A DNA stretch of 64,000 bases from Kribbella steppae (GTDB lineage Bacteria > Actinomycetota > Actinomycetes > Propionibacteriales > Kribbellaceae), in contig NZ_SLWN01000003.1 of NCBI RefSeq assembly GCF_004342025.1, positions 372,001-436,000 of the forward strand. Reading direction: 5' to 3'. Of this stretch, positions 26,538 through 36,289 are shown piece after piece (position 1 is the first letter of the stretch; every line of letters starts with the position of its first letter). The notes beneath the pieces are model-generated. The model ran no database searches, was not told the DNA's origin, and saw only the letters and a program-made list of their open reading frames with translations. Made by a program: the position numbers and the translations under genes.

Positions 26538-26678
26538 ACTCGGGCTGCGGCGCCTTCGACGAATGGCCGCCGGGCAGGTTTTTTGGGGACCTGCGGGCTT
26601 GCTGGACCAGCCCAGTACTGTCCGAGCCACCGCTGCGTCTACGGTCACCCATGGCGGACAGTCACTGCGGGATCGGGC

Positions 26679-29303
26679 CTAGTCCGGTGGCGGTTCGGGT
26701 GACGGGACGCCGAGCTCAGCGAGCGCTTGAAGCGCTTCTGGGAACGGTTCTACATGCGGCACGTGGGGGATGGCGGTAGCACTCTCTAGGCTCCGTTGCA
26801 GCGCGAGGGCGCGCGGGCTGAGCAGGCCCGTCAGTCGGTAGTGTCGCCACAGCGTCCGCGGTCCGCCTCGATCAATGGTGAACAGGTCTGGCCGGCGCCA
26901 GATGCATAGCGCCCACTTGTCGCTCGTAGAGCTCGCCCACGCACCGATGATCTCGGCGTCTTGGGCAGCGCCGACGGCCTCAAGTGCGATGAGCATAGGG
27001 TTGCCGAATCGTCCGACGACGTGCAGCATTCTCTCGCCGTGCCGATGCGCGTCGCGGTCGAGTTCGGCGAGCGCCCACAGCGCGTCCGCAACTGGGTCGT
27101 TCTGCACGACGTCCGCTGCGATGGCCTCGACGGTCTCAATAGAGACGCTGCTGCCAAAGGCGTTTCCGAGTAGCTGGGTGTACTCCTCGATGTAGGTGCG
27201 GTCAGCGGCGACGAGTAGGTGCGCGACGGCGCCGGCCGCATTGTCGAACGCCGTTGTCTCCTGGGTGTGCACGTACCGGGGGGCCGCGGACCGGAGCACA
27301 CTGAGCGCGACCGCGGCCAGGCTGCCGATCTGCGGCTCGGCCGGTACCGGAATTTCGGCGCCGCCGATCTTTTGCAAGGACTGGGACAACAACCCGACCC
27401 AGGAGTAATCGTCGCGGTCCCAGGCGCCGGCGGCCGCGGTCCACAGCAGCAGCCGGGTGACCAGCATTCGCTCGGGTGCCCCCACCTGCCCGGCGGCCGC
27501 AGTCATTCGCTCGGCCCATCGCCGGTACCGGCGGCGGACCCCAACTTCCGCTGTGCTGAGGTCGGGAATGACCGTAGGTGTCTCGGCTGTGTCGGCCTCT
27601 TGCTCGGCCGCGATGTCCTCGACGCTGTCGTCGTCGAGGCCAGCCTGCTGGTCACTGACCATTTCGTCGGCCCAGCTGACTGGCAGCAGTGCTTCGAAGG
27701 CTGCCCCCGTCCCGCCGGGGAGCGCTGGCAGGCCGAGTGCAAATCGAAGTAGCGGATGCCCGATTCGACCGGCGCATTCGTCCAGGTAGCGCTCCCAGCC
27801 GTCGAGGTCGTCGTCGAGTGGGCTCGAGACACTGTCGTGCCCCGAGCGGTCGGCTGCGACGACTTGTGGTGGCGCAGGTGGCAGATTTGACTTGAGCGTG
27901 ACCAGGTCGCCGAAGAACTTCTCGGCGAGCCGAGGGTCGGCGAACAGGTCGTCGGGGCGCGTCGCTGGAGTGTGCACCGCCGTGATCCCGGGGCGCTGAA
28001 CGACGCGCACAGGGTCGACGACGAAGACCAGATTGCTGTAGCGCAGGGCTCCCTCTTCGGCTGTCGTGACTAGCCGCAGTCGACTGCCGCCGTCGGCGGA
28101 CACGGTGAGGTTGGCCTCGGTGGCGCCTGCGGCGACCTCACCGACTCGTTCCCATGTCTCGGGAGGGCTAGCGGCGGCCGAAAGCTCAACGTGTCCCCGA
28201 GCCGTAAGCGCCCGGGCGAACATGATGTGCAGCCCGTTTGCGGTCCGGGTGGCGCCGAGCATCAGGGCTCCAACTCGGGCCGAACGGCGAACGTCGAACT
28301 GCTTGCCGGCAACGGCAGCCGGAGCCACCCGACCACCCTCAGGAAGCAGGCTCATCGGCACGCGGGTGATGAGTCCCAACTCGCAGTTGCCACCGTTGGC
28401 GAGTGGTTGCAGCAAGGCCGCGCCCGATAGGTTCGGGCTCCCGGTCAACGCGTACCGCGCGCCGCCCACGGTCCATTCGATGAGCTTGCCGTGCCGGTAT
28501 CGGGACTCCCCGTCTTGGCGCAGCTCGGCATCCCACTGCTCTGCGAGCGCACGTACGGCGGGCCCGTCGAGCTGGGTCAACTCCGGTTGGTAGGAGATTC
28601 GCAACTGTTGCGGCTGCAGCCGATCGACGAGCTCCCGAAGGGCGACCGCACCCGGATCGTGGAACGGCGCGCACACGGCGAGTTCCTCTACTGGCCCCAC
28701 CGGCAGGTGGTCGAGGATCGGGGCGGGACTGGTGGAGACAAGGCGCACCCCGTCATCGATCACCTCCGCCGCCTGCCCAAGAAGCTGGTCCAAGTGTCCG
28801 GCCACCCTTGTGAGCGCGTCTGGGACGCCGTGGGAGAGCCGGACGAGTTCCGGCAGGTGACGCAGCCAGCTCGCGAGGTCGGCGAGGGACTTGGGGCAGG
28901 ACGTGGCGTCGCCATACAGCACTGACCACAATTCCGCGTTCGCCTGCCATCCGGCGAGGGTCGCGTTGCCTGATCCGATTGCAGCGGTCACCCGACTCGG
29001 CCCGGCGATGAGCACTAGTTTTGGGTGGAACGCTCCGCCGCAGAGCGCCTGCCCGGGCAGGTAGGTGCGGCCGGCGCGGCGGGCGGCTCGGGGATCTGGC
29101 TGGCTCATCCGAGCGTCGCCGACGGTGGTGACGCGGGCGCCGCATGCCTGGGCCGCGCCGAGACCAAACGCCTCGAAGAACCCGAGGTCGATTGTGTATG
29201 ACAGCAGCAGGACGTCTTCCGCCTGCCGGTCGCCGTGCTGTTCCTCCTCGAGAAGCAGCGTGAGCGGCGACGCAAGTGTCATTTTCGTCTTCTGAAGTGT
29301 CAC
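26679..29303 (-). CDS. PLD-like protein with two HxK...SxN motifs
   Basis: 874 aa from ATG 29303. Two phospholipase-D-type half sites are visible in one chain: AFHPKLVLIAG...GSGNATLAGW (H93, K95, S111, N113) and YRHGKLIEWTVG...TGSPNLSG (H271, K273, S289, N291). The Asp of the classical HKD motif is not clear in either, so nuclease activity is uncertain. Two half sites in one polypeptide could build a complete pseudo-symmetric active site. The remaining ~550 residues are Ala/Val-rich with no helicase motifs, and the last third is helical (LLLWTAAAGAWDRDDYSW). Only 3 nt separate it from the upstream gene, so the two are co-expressed. A PLD effector role in the island is inferred. Confidence 0.75.
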   Translation of the reverse strand: MTLQKTKMTLASPLTLLLEEEQHGDRQAEDVLLLSYTIDLGFFEAFGLGAAQACGARVTTVGDARMSQPDPRAARRAGRTYLPGQALCGGAFHPKLVLIAGPSRVTAAIGSGNATLAGWQANAELWSVLYGDATSCPKSLADLASWLRHLPELVRLSHGVPDALTRVAGHLDQLLGQAAEVIDDGVRLVSTSPAPILDHLPVGPVEELAVCAPFHDPGAVALRELVDRLQPQQLRISYQPELTQLDGPAVRALAEQWDAELRQDGESRYRHGKLIEWTVGGARYALTGSPNLSGAALLQPLANGGNCELGLITRVPMSLLPEGGRVAPAAVAGKQFDVRRSARVGALMLGATRTANGLHIMFARALTARGHVELSAAASPPETWERVGEVAAGATEANLTVSADGGSRLRLVTTAEEGALRYSNLVFVVDPVRVVQRPGITAVHTPATRPDDLFADPRLAEKFFGDLVTLKSNLPPAPPQVVAADRSGHDSVSSPLDDDLDGWERYLDECAGRIGHPLLRFALGLPALPGGTGAAFEALLPVSWADEMVSDQQAGLDDDSVEDIAAEQEADTAETPTVIPDLSTAEVGVRRRYRRWAERMTAAAGQVGAPERMLVTRLLLWTAAAGAWDRDDYSWVGLLSQSLQKIGGAEIPVPAEPQIGSLAAVALSVLRSAAPRYVHTQETTAFDNAAGAVAHLLVAADRTYIEEYTQLLGNAFGSSVSIETVEAIAADVVQNDPVADALWALAELDRDAHRHGERMLHVVGRFGNPMLIALEAVGAAQDAEIIGAWASSTSDKWALCIWRRPDLFTIDRGGPRTLWRHYRLTGLLSPRALALQRSLESATAIPHVPHVEPFPEALQALAELGVPSPEPPPD

Positions 29304-29306
29304 GTT

Positions 29307-30797
29307 TCACCCAAGGAGTGCCTCGCCTGCGGAGGTGACCTGCCAGGTTCCCTCAACCCGGGCGACGACACCGGCGCCGGCGAGGACGGTGGTCAGCTGG
29401 TCGAGCCGCAGGCCCACGTCGGCGCGGCCCTCAGCGCTGGTCTTGAACAGCAGGCCGCCGCGCTCCTGAAGCCGCGTGGGAAGCCACAGCGTGCCATCGG
29501 CGCGACGGCGAGCCTTCGCGAGGGCGACGCGCTGGGCGCGCAGGAGTAGGTCAGCGGTGAGCCGACGGGCGAAGTCGCGTAGCGACGTGGGCGCGGCTTC
29601 TGTAAACCGTCGCGCGGTCCATTCCGGGGCGAGGTCGATGCCGCGGCGGTCGCCGAGGAACGCGTCGCGGACGTGACCGGCGAGCTCGTCCACTCGCCGC
29701 GCATTGACGGCGAGCACCGACAGTTCCCGCAGCGGTAGCACGAGGTCGCTCCCGCGCAGCTGTTGTTCGGCGGGCGCCGGCGTGCCGGACGGTGTCCGGG
29801 TCGCTGGGAGCTGGTCGAGGAATGCCTGCACTGTGACGTCAGGTAATGAGTCGGCGAATGAGTCGGCGACGGCGTCTGCCGGCGTGAGCCCGTTGACCTG
29901 CTCAACCAGCCACGACCACAAGCGCCGCCACGCCCCTACGTTGTAGTTGCGGAGGATGACTCCGCGCCAGGCGCTGGTCGCGGCGAGGCCCCTGGTCACG
30001 CGATCGCTGGTGACGAAGTCGCCGAACGCGATGACCGGGGCCAGGTCGGCAGTGACGTCGGAGACCTGGTGGGTTTGCATGATGCGCGTGATTAGCCGGA
30101 TCGTTTCGCGCCGGGTCCCGGCCCGCGATCGCGGGTCGGCCTCGGTCGTGGCACACAACAGCTGTGCCAGCCAGCGGCCGTCCGGCGAGTCGCCCCCTGC
30201 GCACACGCATAGATGGGTGTGCTGACGCAGATCGTCGACGACAAGCTCTGGCCGTCGTGCCAGGTCCAGCAGATCATCCAGCCCGGCTCGGACTGCACCA
30301 GCATCGCTGGCGGGCCCTGGAGTCGGTACGCCCTTGGCGGCGAGTACACCCAACGTGACCTCGGAAGCGAAGTACGGGAACCAGAACCCCCACGAGTTCT
30401 GGACATAGCCGTCCTTGCCTGGCTGCGATGCCTCCGCGACATCGACGTGACCAGCGCGCAGCCTCCGGGCCAGCGCGTCCGTCCCGTGAGCCCGGGGCAG
30501 ACCGACGTGGCTGTGCTCGTGTGTCCATGACACGGCGGCGAGCGCCACCTCTGTACGGCGCAGCAGCTCCTGCGTCTCGGCACTTGACAACCCCCGCTGT
30601 TCCGCTTCGTCAGCGATCAACGCGTGCAAGGCGTAGTACCGCGCGTGTGGAGTCACTGTCGTGACCCCCGGTACAAGCAGGTCCGCCATGCGCATCACGT
30701 GCCGCTCCACCGCAAGTGGGTACCGGCCGGCGGCAATATCCAGGCCGGCCGCACTCCAAATGGGACCCTGCAGTGTTGTCACCGCTGGCCGCCTCAA
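29307..30797 (-). CDS. Uncharacterised 496-aa protein coupled to the PLD-like gene
   Basis: 496 aa from ATG 30797. I do not recognise a catalytic motif. The N-terminal segment MADLLVPGVTTVTPHARYYAL resembles the opening of DUF6361-type proteins, which also occur beside PLD/helicase/DUF1156 clusters, but the resemblance is short and unverified. The centre contains a Trp-rich stretch (QNSWGFWFPYFASEVTLGVL). The C-terminus looks like a winged helix (LDQLTTVLAGAGVVARVEG), which could bind DNA. Upstream lies a 90-nt gap to the PLD/kinase-helicase pair, so it may be the third gene of a four-gene operon. Confidence 0.65.
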   Translation of the reverse strand: MRRPAVTTLQGPIWSAAGLDIAAGRYPLAVERHVMRMADLLVPGVTTVTPHARYYALHALIADEAEQRGLSSAETQELLRRTEVALAAVSWTHEHSHVGLPRAHGTDALARRLRAGHVDVAEASQPGKDGYVQNSWGFWFPYFASEVTLGVLAAKGVPTPGPASDAGAVRAGLDDLLDLARRPELVVDDLRQHTHLCVCAGGDSPDGRWLAQLLCATTEADPRSRAGTRRETIRLITRIMQTHQVSDVTADLAPVIAFGDFVTSDRVTRGLAATSAWRGVILRNYNVGAWRRLWSWLVEQVNGLTPADAVADSFADSLPDVTVQAFLDQLPATRTPSGTPAPAEQQLRGSDLVLPLRELSVLAVNARRVDELAGHVRDAFLGDRRGIDLAPEWTARRFTEAAPTSLRDFARRLTADLLLRAQRVALAKARRRADGTLWLPTRLQERGGLLFKTSAEGRADVGLRLDQLTTVLAGAGVVARVEGTWQVTSAGEALLG

Positions 30798-30887
30798 GCT
30801 AAACGGGAAGTAGATTGGCTTGCCATGTTGTCTCCAGCTCAGCCTTAAGGGCGGGCGAGAGCCCGCTCGATCACCGTGGAAGACGAG

Positions 30888-32234
30888 CTAAGTACTTTGC
30901 TCAGCGATGAGCTTGCGGTACCGATCGTATGCCTCATCGACTCGCTCGGGAATGGAAACGAGTGTGCCTTCCTCCATCCTGTAGGTGCGTTCCGGATCTC
31001 CGCGGAACGACAGCCAGTTGAAACTGGTGCTCACCCATTGTCCGTCGAAGATGAGGATTTTCGCATGCGTGTTCTTGAGTCGCGCAAGGGTGAAACGATC
31101 GTGGTACCGCGATGCCAAGTTGCTCAGACGCTTGAGGGCGTACTCGTCAGATCCGGAATCATCGTCGCCGTATCCGTGAGCGATCGTGACCTCGGCCCCA
31201 GTCCGGAGACGTTGTTCAAGCATGGCCAAGAAATCGGTCGTTACCACGGCGGATCTCACCCAGGGGGAGATAATGAGCAGGCGCTTCTTCGCCGTGTCCA
31301 AAGCCTGCGTAAGTAGGTCGGCGTGCTCAAAGACGCCCACGCTGCGCACAGCAAGCTCGGCCACTGCGGGCACGGTGCTGGGGGTCGCGGCTTCGTCGGG
31401 AGCGGCCGATGCGATCTGCTCTACCTGAGCGAGGTCAATACGCTGCTCTTCAAGATCCGGATCCAGGATCGGACGTGGCTCCGGTTCTCCCACGGACAAG
31501 CCGAGGCGTTCAACGGCATTAGTGGCGTCGAGAGCAAGTCCGTGGTCGCGCTGCAGTTCACCGTCGATGCAAACCGCCAGTTCGATGTCGCCCCGGGATG
31601 CGTCCCCATAGACAAGTAACTGACCCGGAAGGTAGCGATGTGTGTTCGGCGCGATCTTTCGCACCCGTAGAATTTCCACTCTGCGTTCGTGGCCGTCGCG
31701 GGCGCTGAGGAGTGCGTTGAAGCTCTCCGCAGTGACATCGGCAAGCCCAATACGAGCCTTATGAGCAGCCGGCAGCAGTTGACGCCCTTGATCCCGCGCG
31801 TCCTTTTTCGTCATAAGGCCTGACCGATTGTAGTCGGCGAGCCGCCAGACGAGTCGGTCAAAAACGACGGGCAATTGTCTGACCACTGGCTGCGTGGCCG
31901 CCAGGTTCCGCACTACTTCAGTACCCTGAGCTGTCAGCGCTAGGCTAGTACCGGCGCGACGAAGGTTGTTTTCGCTGACTTGGATCGCAGCGGCCTCCAG
32001 CACCTGATTTCGCTCAAGCCCCAGCATGTCGGCGACGTCGTGGCCATCTTGAATCCCTGCGGCTACAAGCCGGACGAGGAACTCCTCGATGATCGGAAGC
32101 GGCTTGCGCTCTTGGGCGAGTACGTCTGCATGAACGATGGTGACTGGGATCGCCGCTTCCTCGACAGCCAGCAATTGCATACCTGGGCGCTCGTCCCCGA
32201 AGCGCCGTTGGAAGAGTTGAAACGAACTAGTCAC
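30888..32234 (-). CDS. PLD-family protein with N-terminal winged-helix region, partner of the kinase-helicase
   Basis: 448 aa, GTG start at 32234 inside the end of the kinase-helicase gene (8-nt overlap, GTGACTAG). Residues ~1-150 look like winged-helix/DNA-binding segments (VADMLGLERNQVLEAAAI, GLMTKKDARDQGRQLLP). The C-terminal ~170 residues are a PLD-like domain: KRLLIISPWVRSAVV, then THAKILIFDGQWV (His near 389, Lys two residues later) and STSFNWLSFRGDP. One HxK per chain implies a dimeric active site. The strict overlap predicts that the two proteins act together. DNA or RNA cleavage is inferred, not shown. Confidence 0.85.
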   Translation of the reverse strand: MTSSFQLFQRRFGDERPGMQLLAVEEAAIPVTIVHADVLAQERKPLPIIEEFLVRLVAAGIQDGHDVADMLGLERNQVLEAAAIQVSENNLRRAGTSLALTAQGTEVVRNLAATQPVVRQLPVVFDRLVWRLADYNRSGLMTKKDARDQGRQLLPAAHKARIGLADVTAESFNALLSARDGHERRVEILRVRKIAPNTHRYLPGQLLVYGDASRGDIELAVCIDGELQRDHGLALDATNAVERLGLSVGEPEPRPILDPDLEEQRIDLAQVEQIASAAPDEAATPSTVPAVAELAVRSVGVFEHADLLTQALDTAKKRLLIISPWVRSAVVTTDFLAMLEQRLRTGAEVTIAHGYGDDDSGSDEYALKRLSNLASRYHDRFTLARLKNTHAKILIFDGQWVSTSFNWLSFRGDPERTYRMEEGTLVSIPERVDEAYDRYRKLIAEQST

Positions 32235-35200
32235 GATCTGCCAACCTCACTTCGCAGTCGTCCAAATGCGTCGAGATGTAGTCCAGTACCGTCCGCAACG
32301 CACCGTTCGTACCTTGAATGAACCCCGCGTCCCCGACGATCATGAGCCCATAGCGTGCCCGCGACAGTGCGACATTGATACGCCGCCAATAGTCCGCTCC
32401 GAGGAACCCCAACTTGCCTTCTGGGTTGCTGCGCGTTACCGAGAGAATCGCTACGTCTGCTTCGCGTCCCTGAACCGCGTCGACAGACATGACAACGGGG
32501 TCGAGATGCTTGAAGGCGACGGGCGCGAGCTTGCGCCTCAACTCATCTACTTGGCTCCGATAGGGAGAGATGACCAGTACCTCCAGCCTCTCCATGCCGT
32601 CTGCTGGCCTGACCAGCCTGTAGTCGATAGCACCGTCCAGCGTCTGCAATTGCTTAACCACGAGCTGCGCCTCCGCGCGGTTGGCGTAGCTCGTCGCCTG
32701 GCCACCCGGCGCTGACTCGCGACGGCGGTCACCCAAGGGCCCTGTGTCGAGCCACATGACCGCACGTCCGAAGACCTTCTCGTAGCCATCGAGTCCCTCA
32801 GACCGAGGGGAATACAGCTGACCGTCGTAGAAGCACGTCGAGATGAGATCGCCGATAGGGCGGATCATCCGATGCTGCTGGCGCAGCATCCGCTGCGAAT
32901 GGGCGGGCAAAAGATCTGCCAAGCGCTGGAACAGTGTCTGGGCCACGTCGCCTTTGGTGACCTCGTGCTCGCGCATAATCTCCGTTGCCCGCATCAGCTC
33001 CTCGTCCGTAGGTGGCAATTGCCGAGTATCACCCACGATGATCCAACGCCTCGCGCGCGATATCGGCACGAGGGCCTCCGTCAGGGTCGCCTTCGACGCC
33101 TCGTCCACGATGCAGAGGTCAAAGTCGAGTAACTTAACCGCGCGGTTCCGCAAGAACCCCGTGCAAGTGCCCGCGACCACACGAGTGGTCTCCAAGTACA
33201 CAGCGGCAAGGCTGTCATCAGAGGCAATACGCTGCAGCCACTCGGCCTGGAGTGACAACCGCTCTAGCAGCTTTCCCACCTCGACACTTCCACCCAGCAA
33301 TACGTCCACGGCAGCCGCTGCTTCCCCCGAGCTGATGGTGGCGTTCACGGTGAGATCACCGGCAAGATGACGCTGCGCATCCTGGACGAGCTCAGCTCGG
33401 TAGTCCGAGAGGCTGTCGATTCTGTCCTGGTAGTTGCTGCCAAGGGAGTCCGCCGACAACGCCGTGGTCAGCTCAGACGTCGTTCCGTCGTCGCCCTGGC
33501 GCAAGCTCTGCTCAACAGCCTCGATCTCTCGACAGACCGAAGACAGCTGCTGCAACGCGAGGGCGGCTCGGAGGTGGTCCACCGGGATGCCAAGCTCGAC
33601 CGCTTGCTTCTGGACGCTCGCCTCTGCCCTGGTCCTAACACCTTGGGTCCAACGCTTCGTCTGGGCGTCGAGTAGGAGGTGCTGAACGGAAGCATCCACG
33701 CGCGATTCATCCACGCCTGCCAAGCGGACCAGGCCCTGAAGCCCGCTTCGATCGAGACGCTCCAGCGCGTTGTCAACGGCCACGTGGGTCTGTGAGGCGA
33801 TAAGAACTTTGGCGTCTGGGTTGGCGCTGAGAAACTGGGCGACAGTCTCAGCGATGAAGCTCGTCTTGCCGGTGCCGGGCGGTCCTTGGACCAGCACATA
33901 GTCTTTGGCCCCGAGCGCCAGCTCCACCGCCTCTCGCTTGCTCTCGTCCAGATCCAGTCGCCAGCTGTCTACTATGGCCCGGCTCGGTTCGGCGTTCGTG
34001 CTGGGGTCAAGAAGGATCTGTCGGAGGTCCGGCCGGAGCGTCGTGCCAGCATTTACGGCAGTGACCGCGTCGCGCTGACGAGCCAGGGACACCTCGGAAG
34101 GGCCAATGTGAGGAACCAGGGATGCGCTCTCCGGCAGAGACTTCAGACGCGACCCGAGAAGCGTTAAAGTCTCGCCGTCCTGATCAATTACCTCCCCCCA
34201 TCCGAACTTGTGTGCGCTCCGAGGATCTTGTACCTGCCACTCGGTGCCGATCAGATCGAGTTCGCAGGGGGTCATTAATCTGAAGACAGCTTGTCGCCCG
34301 CTTGCGCGCCATGAGCGGTACGGAATCGGCTCGTGTTCACCGCGGGCTAGATCCTCCCGGGCATCGAGAATGCGCAGCCAGGTATCGAACAGCTCGTTAC
34401 CCTCTTGCGGCCGTTCCTCGCCTCCCGCTTCCTTCTTACCTTCGACGAAGTCGTCGATGAGCTGAACAAGCGTACTCAACCCCCGGAGGGCGAGATCGCG
34501 GTTGGCTGGCTCCTGCACCGTCCAGGTGAAGATCGGCGGCAATGCGCATGACCGCCTCCGGAGTCCCTCGAGTGCCTCAAACTCTGGCTGGGCAGCAGCC
34601 GTCACTACGCATCCGCTACCGTCGTCATCAATCTTCAGCGTGTAACGGAATTCCTTACCCACGAGCGTGACGACGCTGCGATTGTGCTCGCCTGTCTCCG
34701 GGTCCAATCGGAAGGATGCGAACAACTCGCCGGCAAGATCGGCTTGCAGCTTCGAAGCCGCCCTCGCGCGGTCGACTCTGTTCCCGACGAGGTGCTCGAC
34801 AGCAGCATTCGTGAGTCGTAGCCAGACGGGATTGCGCCCTTGTTCGTGCCGTGCGACCCTCTCGCGACGGATCGTTGAAAGAGCAGAGGCTAAGTCAGAA
34901 GCGTTCCGGGGACGCTCGGATGGGTCGGGGTTAACGCATGCCTCAAGCAGCTTTCTGGCGTCCGGCGGGACGGGTACGGATTCCAGGGCCCGCGCGATGT
35001 CTGGGAAGTCACGTATCCGCTCCGCGCTCAGACACTGCAATAACAGGACACCGACGGAGTACACGTCCCGGACGTAGGGGAACGGCGTGTCGATCTCTGG
35101 CGGAGCGTATGGTCCGGATCTGAACCCCGCCACCGTGAGCTCGCTGTCCTCCTGTTGACCGCGGATCTTTGCGATGCCGAAGTCCGCCAGCAGCGGGTCA

Positions 35201-35631
35201 CCCGCAGAAGAGATCAGGATGTTTAGAGGCTTGATATCGCGGTGCTCAATCTGCTTGAGATGGGCGTACGCGAGCCCATCGAGAAGCGGTCGCGCGAAGT
35301 CTCGGTACAGTTGGTCCCACGATTCCCACGGACCATCCTTCAGCAGGTCGGCGAGATTGCGGTCCACCCAGTCCAGAATTAGGTAGTAGCTGCCGGTATC
35401 GTCGATACCCGCTTCGCGATAACGGACGATGTTGGGATGGCTCAGTTCGCTGAGGGTCTTGACCTCACGCTCGAATACCTTGCGGGATAACTCGTCTGTT
35501 GGGCCTACTACGAACTTGACTGCTACGGACGAGCCGTCGCGAGTGTCTACTGCGCGCCTGACAGTGGACAATCCACCTGATCGGCTATCTACCCTGAGTA
35601 GTACGTAATGACTACCGATCTGCTCTGGCAC
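32227..35631 (-). CDS. Ser/Thr protein kinase fused to a UPF1-like SF1 helicase
   Basis: 1134 aa from ATG 35631. Residues ~7-265 are a complete Hanks-type kinase: VAVK (K39), Glu in the alpha-C region, EHRDIKPLN (H130-N137), ADFGIAK (149-155), YAPPE and YSVGVLLLQCL. No transmembrane helix or PASTA repeats follow, so it is cytoplasmic. The rest is an SF1 helicase: LVQGPPGTGKTSF near residue 580, ASQTHVAVDNAL, CIVDEASKATLTEAL, GDTRQLPP, VISPYRSQVDELRRK, SVDAVQGREAD and NVALSRARYGLM near 1085. All catalytic residues of both halves look intact. A kinase sensing or gating a helicase is the obvious reading, with the overlapping PLD gene as nuclease. It starts the leftward operon. Confidence 0.9.
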   Translation of the reverse strand: MPEQIGSHYVLLRVDSRSGGLSTVRRAVDTRDGSSVAVKFVVGPTDELSRKVFEREVKTLSELSHPNIVRYREAGIDDTGSYYLILDWVDRNLADLLKDGPWESWDQLYRDFARPLLDGLAYAHLKQIEHRDIKPLNILISSAGDPLLADFGIAKIRGQQEDSELTVAGFRSGPYAPPEIDTPFPYVRDVYSVGVLLLQCLSAERIRDFPDIARALESVPVPPDARKLLEACVNPDPSERPRNASDLASALSTIRRERVARHEQGRNPVWLRLTNAAVEHLVGNRVDRARAASKLQADLAGELFASFRLDPETGEHNRSVVTLVGKEFRYTLKIDDDGSGCVVTAAAQPEFEALEGLRRRSCALPPIFTWTVQEPANRDLALRGLSTLVQLIDDFVEGKKEAGGEERPQEGNELFDTWLRILDAREDLARGEHEPIPYRSWRASGRQAVFRLMTPCELDLIGTEWQVQDPRSAHKFGWGEVIDQDGETLTLLGSRLKSLPESASLVPHIGPSEVSLARQRDAVTAVNAGTTLRPDLRQILLDPSTNAEPSRAIVDSWRLDLDESKREAVELALGAKDYVLVQGPPGTGKTSFIAETVAQFLSANPDAKVLIASQTHVAVDNALERLDRSGLQGLVRLAGVDESRVDASVQHLLLDAQTKRWTQGVRTRAEASVQKQAVELGIPVDHLRAALALQQLSSVCREIEAVEQSLRQGDDGTTSELTTALSADSLGSNYQDRIDSLSDYRAELVQDAQRHLAGDLTVNATISSGEAAAAVDVLLGGSVEVGKLLERLSLQAEWLQRIASDDSLAAVYLETTRVVAGTCTGFLRNRAVKLLDFDLCIVDEASKATLTEALVPISRARRWIIVGDTRQLPPTDEELMRATEIMREHEVTKGDVAQTLFQRLADLLPAHSQRMLRQQHRMIRPIGDLISTCFYDGQLYSPRSEGLDGYEKVFGRAVMWLDTGPLGDRRRESAPGGQATSYANRAEAQLVVKQLQTLDGAIDYRLVRPADGMERLEVLVISPYRSQVDELRRKLAPVAFKHLDPVVMSVDAVQGREADVAILSVTRSNPEGKLGFLGADYWRRINVALSRARYGLMIVGDAGFIQGTNGALRTVLDYISTHLDDCEVRLADRD

Positions 35632-35874
35632 CGCTCGCCCCCATCTGTCGAAGTCATGAGCATAGTAGGCAGCAGCCCACTACTTGGGCATAACCGCCGA
35701 GGAATGATGTAAGGAGGGCGATGAGTCTCGCCTACGGCTCCAGACTCGGCCCATCGAAGTTGGCTTCCCGACCTGGGCCGCAGCCAGCCGCTTCAGACGT
35801 GCGATGCCGTCTCGGGAGGCCGGGAAGCGGCGCCGGTCGACCAGCTGCCCCAACCATCGGCCTCCCAGAAGCGA

Positions 35875-35970
35875 CGGGCGCCAGCTGGCCCGGCTCATGT
35901 CGGGCGTCCTCCTCTGCCAGTCGTGCGGAAGCAAGCTGAGGCTAGGCCGCACCCTGACCGCCGGGTGTAG
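35875..35970 (+). pseudogene. Remnant of a serine recombinase zinc-ribbon region
   Basis: The translation RQLARLMSGVLLCQSCGSKLRLG resembles the segment (xLxGLLxCGxCG) that follows the catalytic and recombinase domains in large serine integrases, with one Cys pair preserved. No flanking recombinase sequence survives in frame. The surrounding 35632-36012 contains no gene that I can support. Confidence 0.35.
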
Positions 35971-36012
35971 CGGTGCCCAGAGGGATACGCGGCGAGTCCG
36001 TGCCCTCGGCCC

Positions 36013-36189
36013 GTGTCCATCGACGCGACCGCCGAACAACTACCTCAAGACGCAGCCGCCCGCGGCAACGGCGCCGCGCTGCACGCTCTGGCCTGGCAGC
36101 GCGAGAAGGCTGGTGACCACGCCGCCGCCGAAAAACTCCTTCGGTTCGGGCTCACAGACGACGGCAAGCCAGCTGACTCGTTGGGGTAG
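36013..36189 (+). pseudogene. Short TPR/Sel1-like fragment
   Basis: A 58-codon frame from GTG 36013 reads SIDATAEQLPQDAAARGNG followed by ALHALAWQREKAGDHAAAEK and ends FGLTDDGKPADSLG. The ALxxLAWxREKAGDxxxAE pattern is that of a single tetratricopeptide-like repeat in long actinobacterial repeat proteins. Only about one repeat is left, so I read it as the tail of a lost gene. Confidence 0.4.
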
Positions 36190-36289
36190 CAGCACCGTTC
36201 GTGTGCCCACGATCACCGAGCTGTACCTCGGCAACGGCTACGGCGTCAGCTAGAGCACAGAGTCGGTCTACCTAGACATGATCCAGAGA

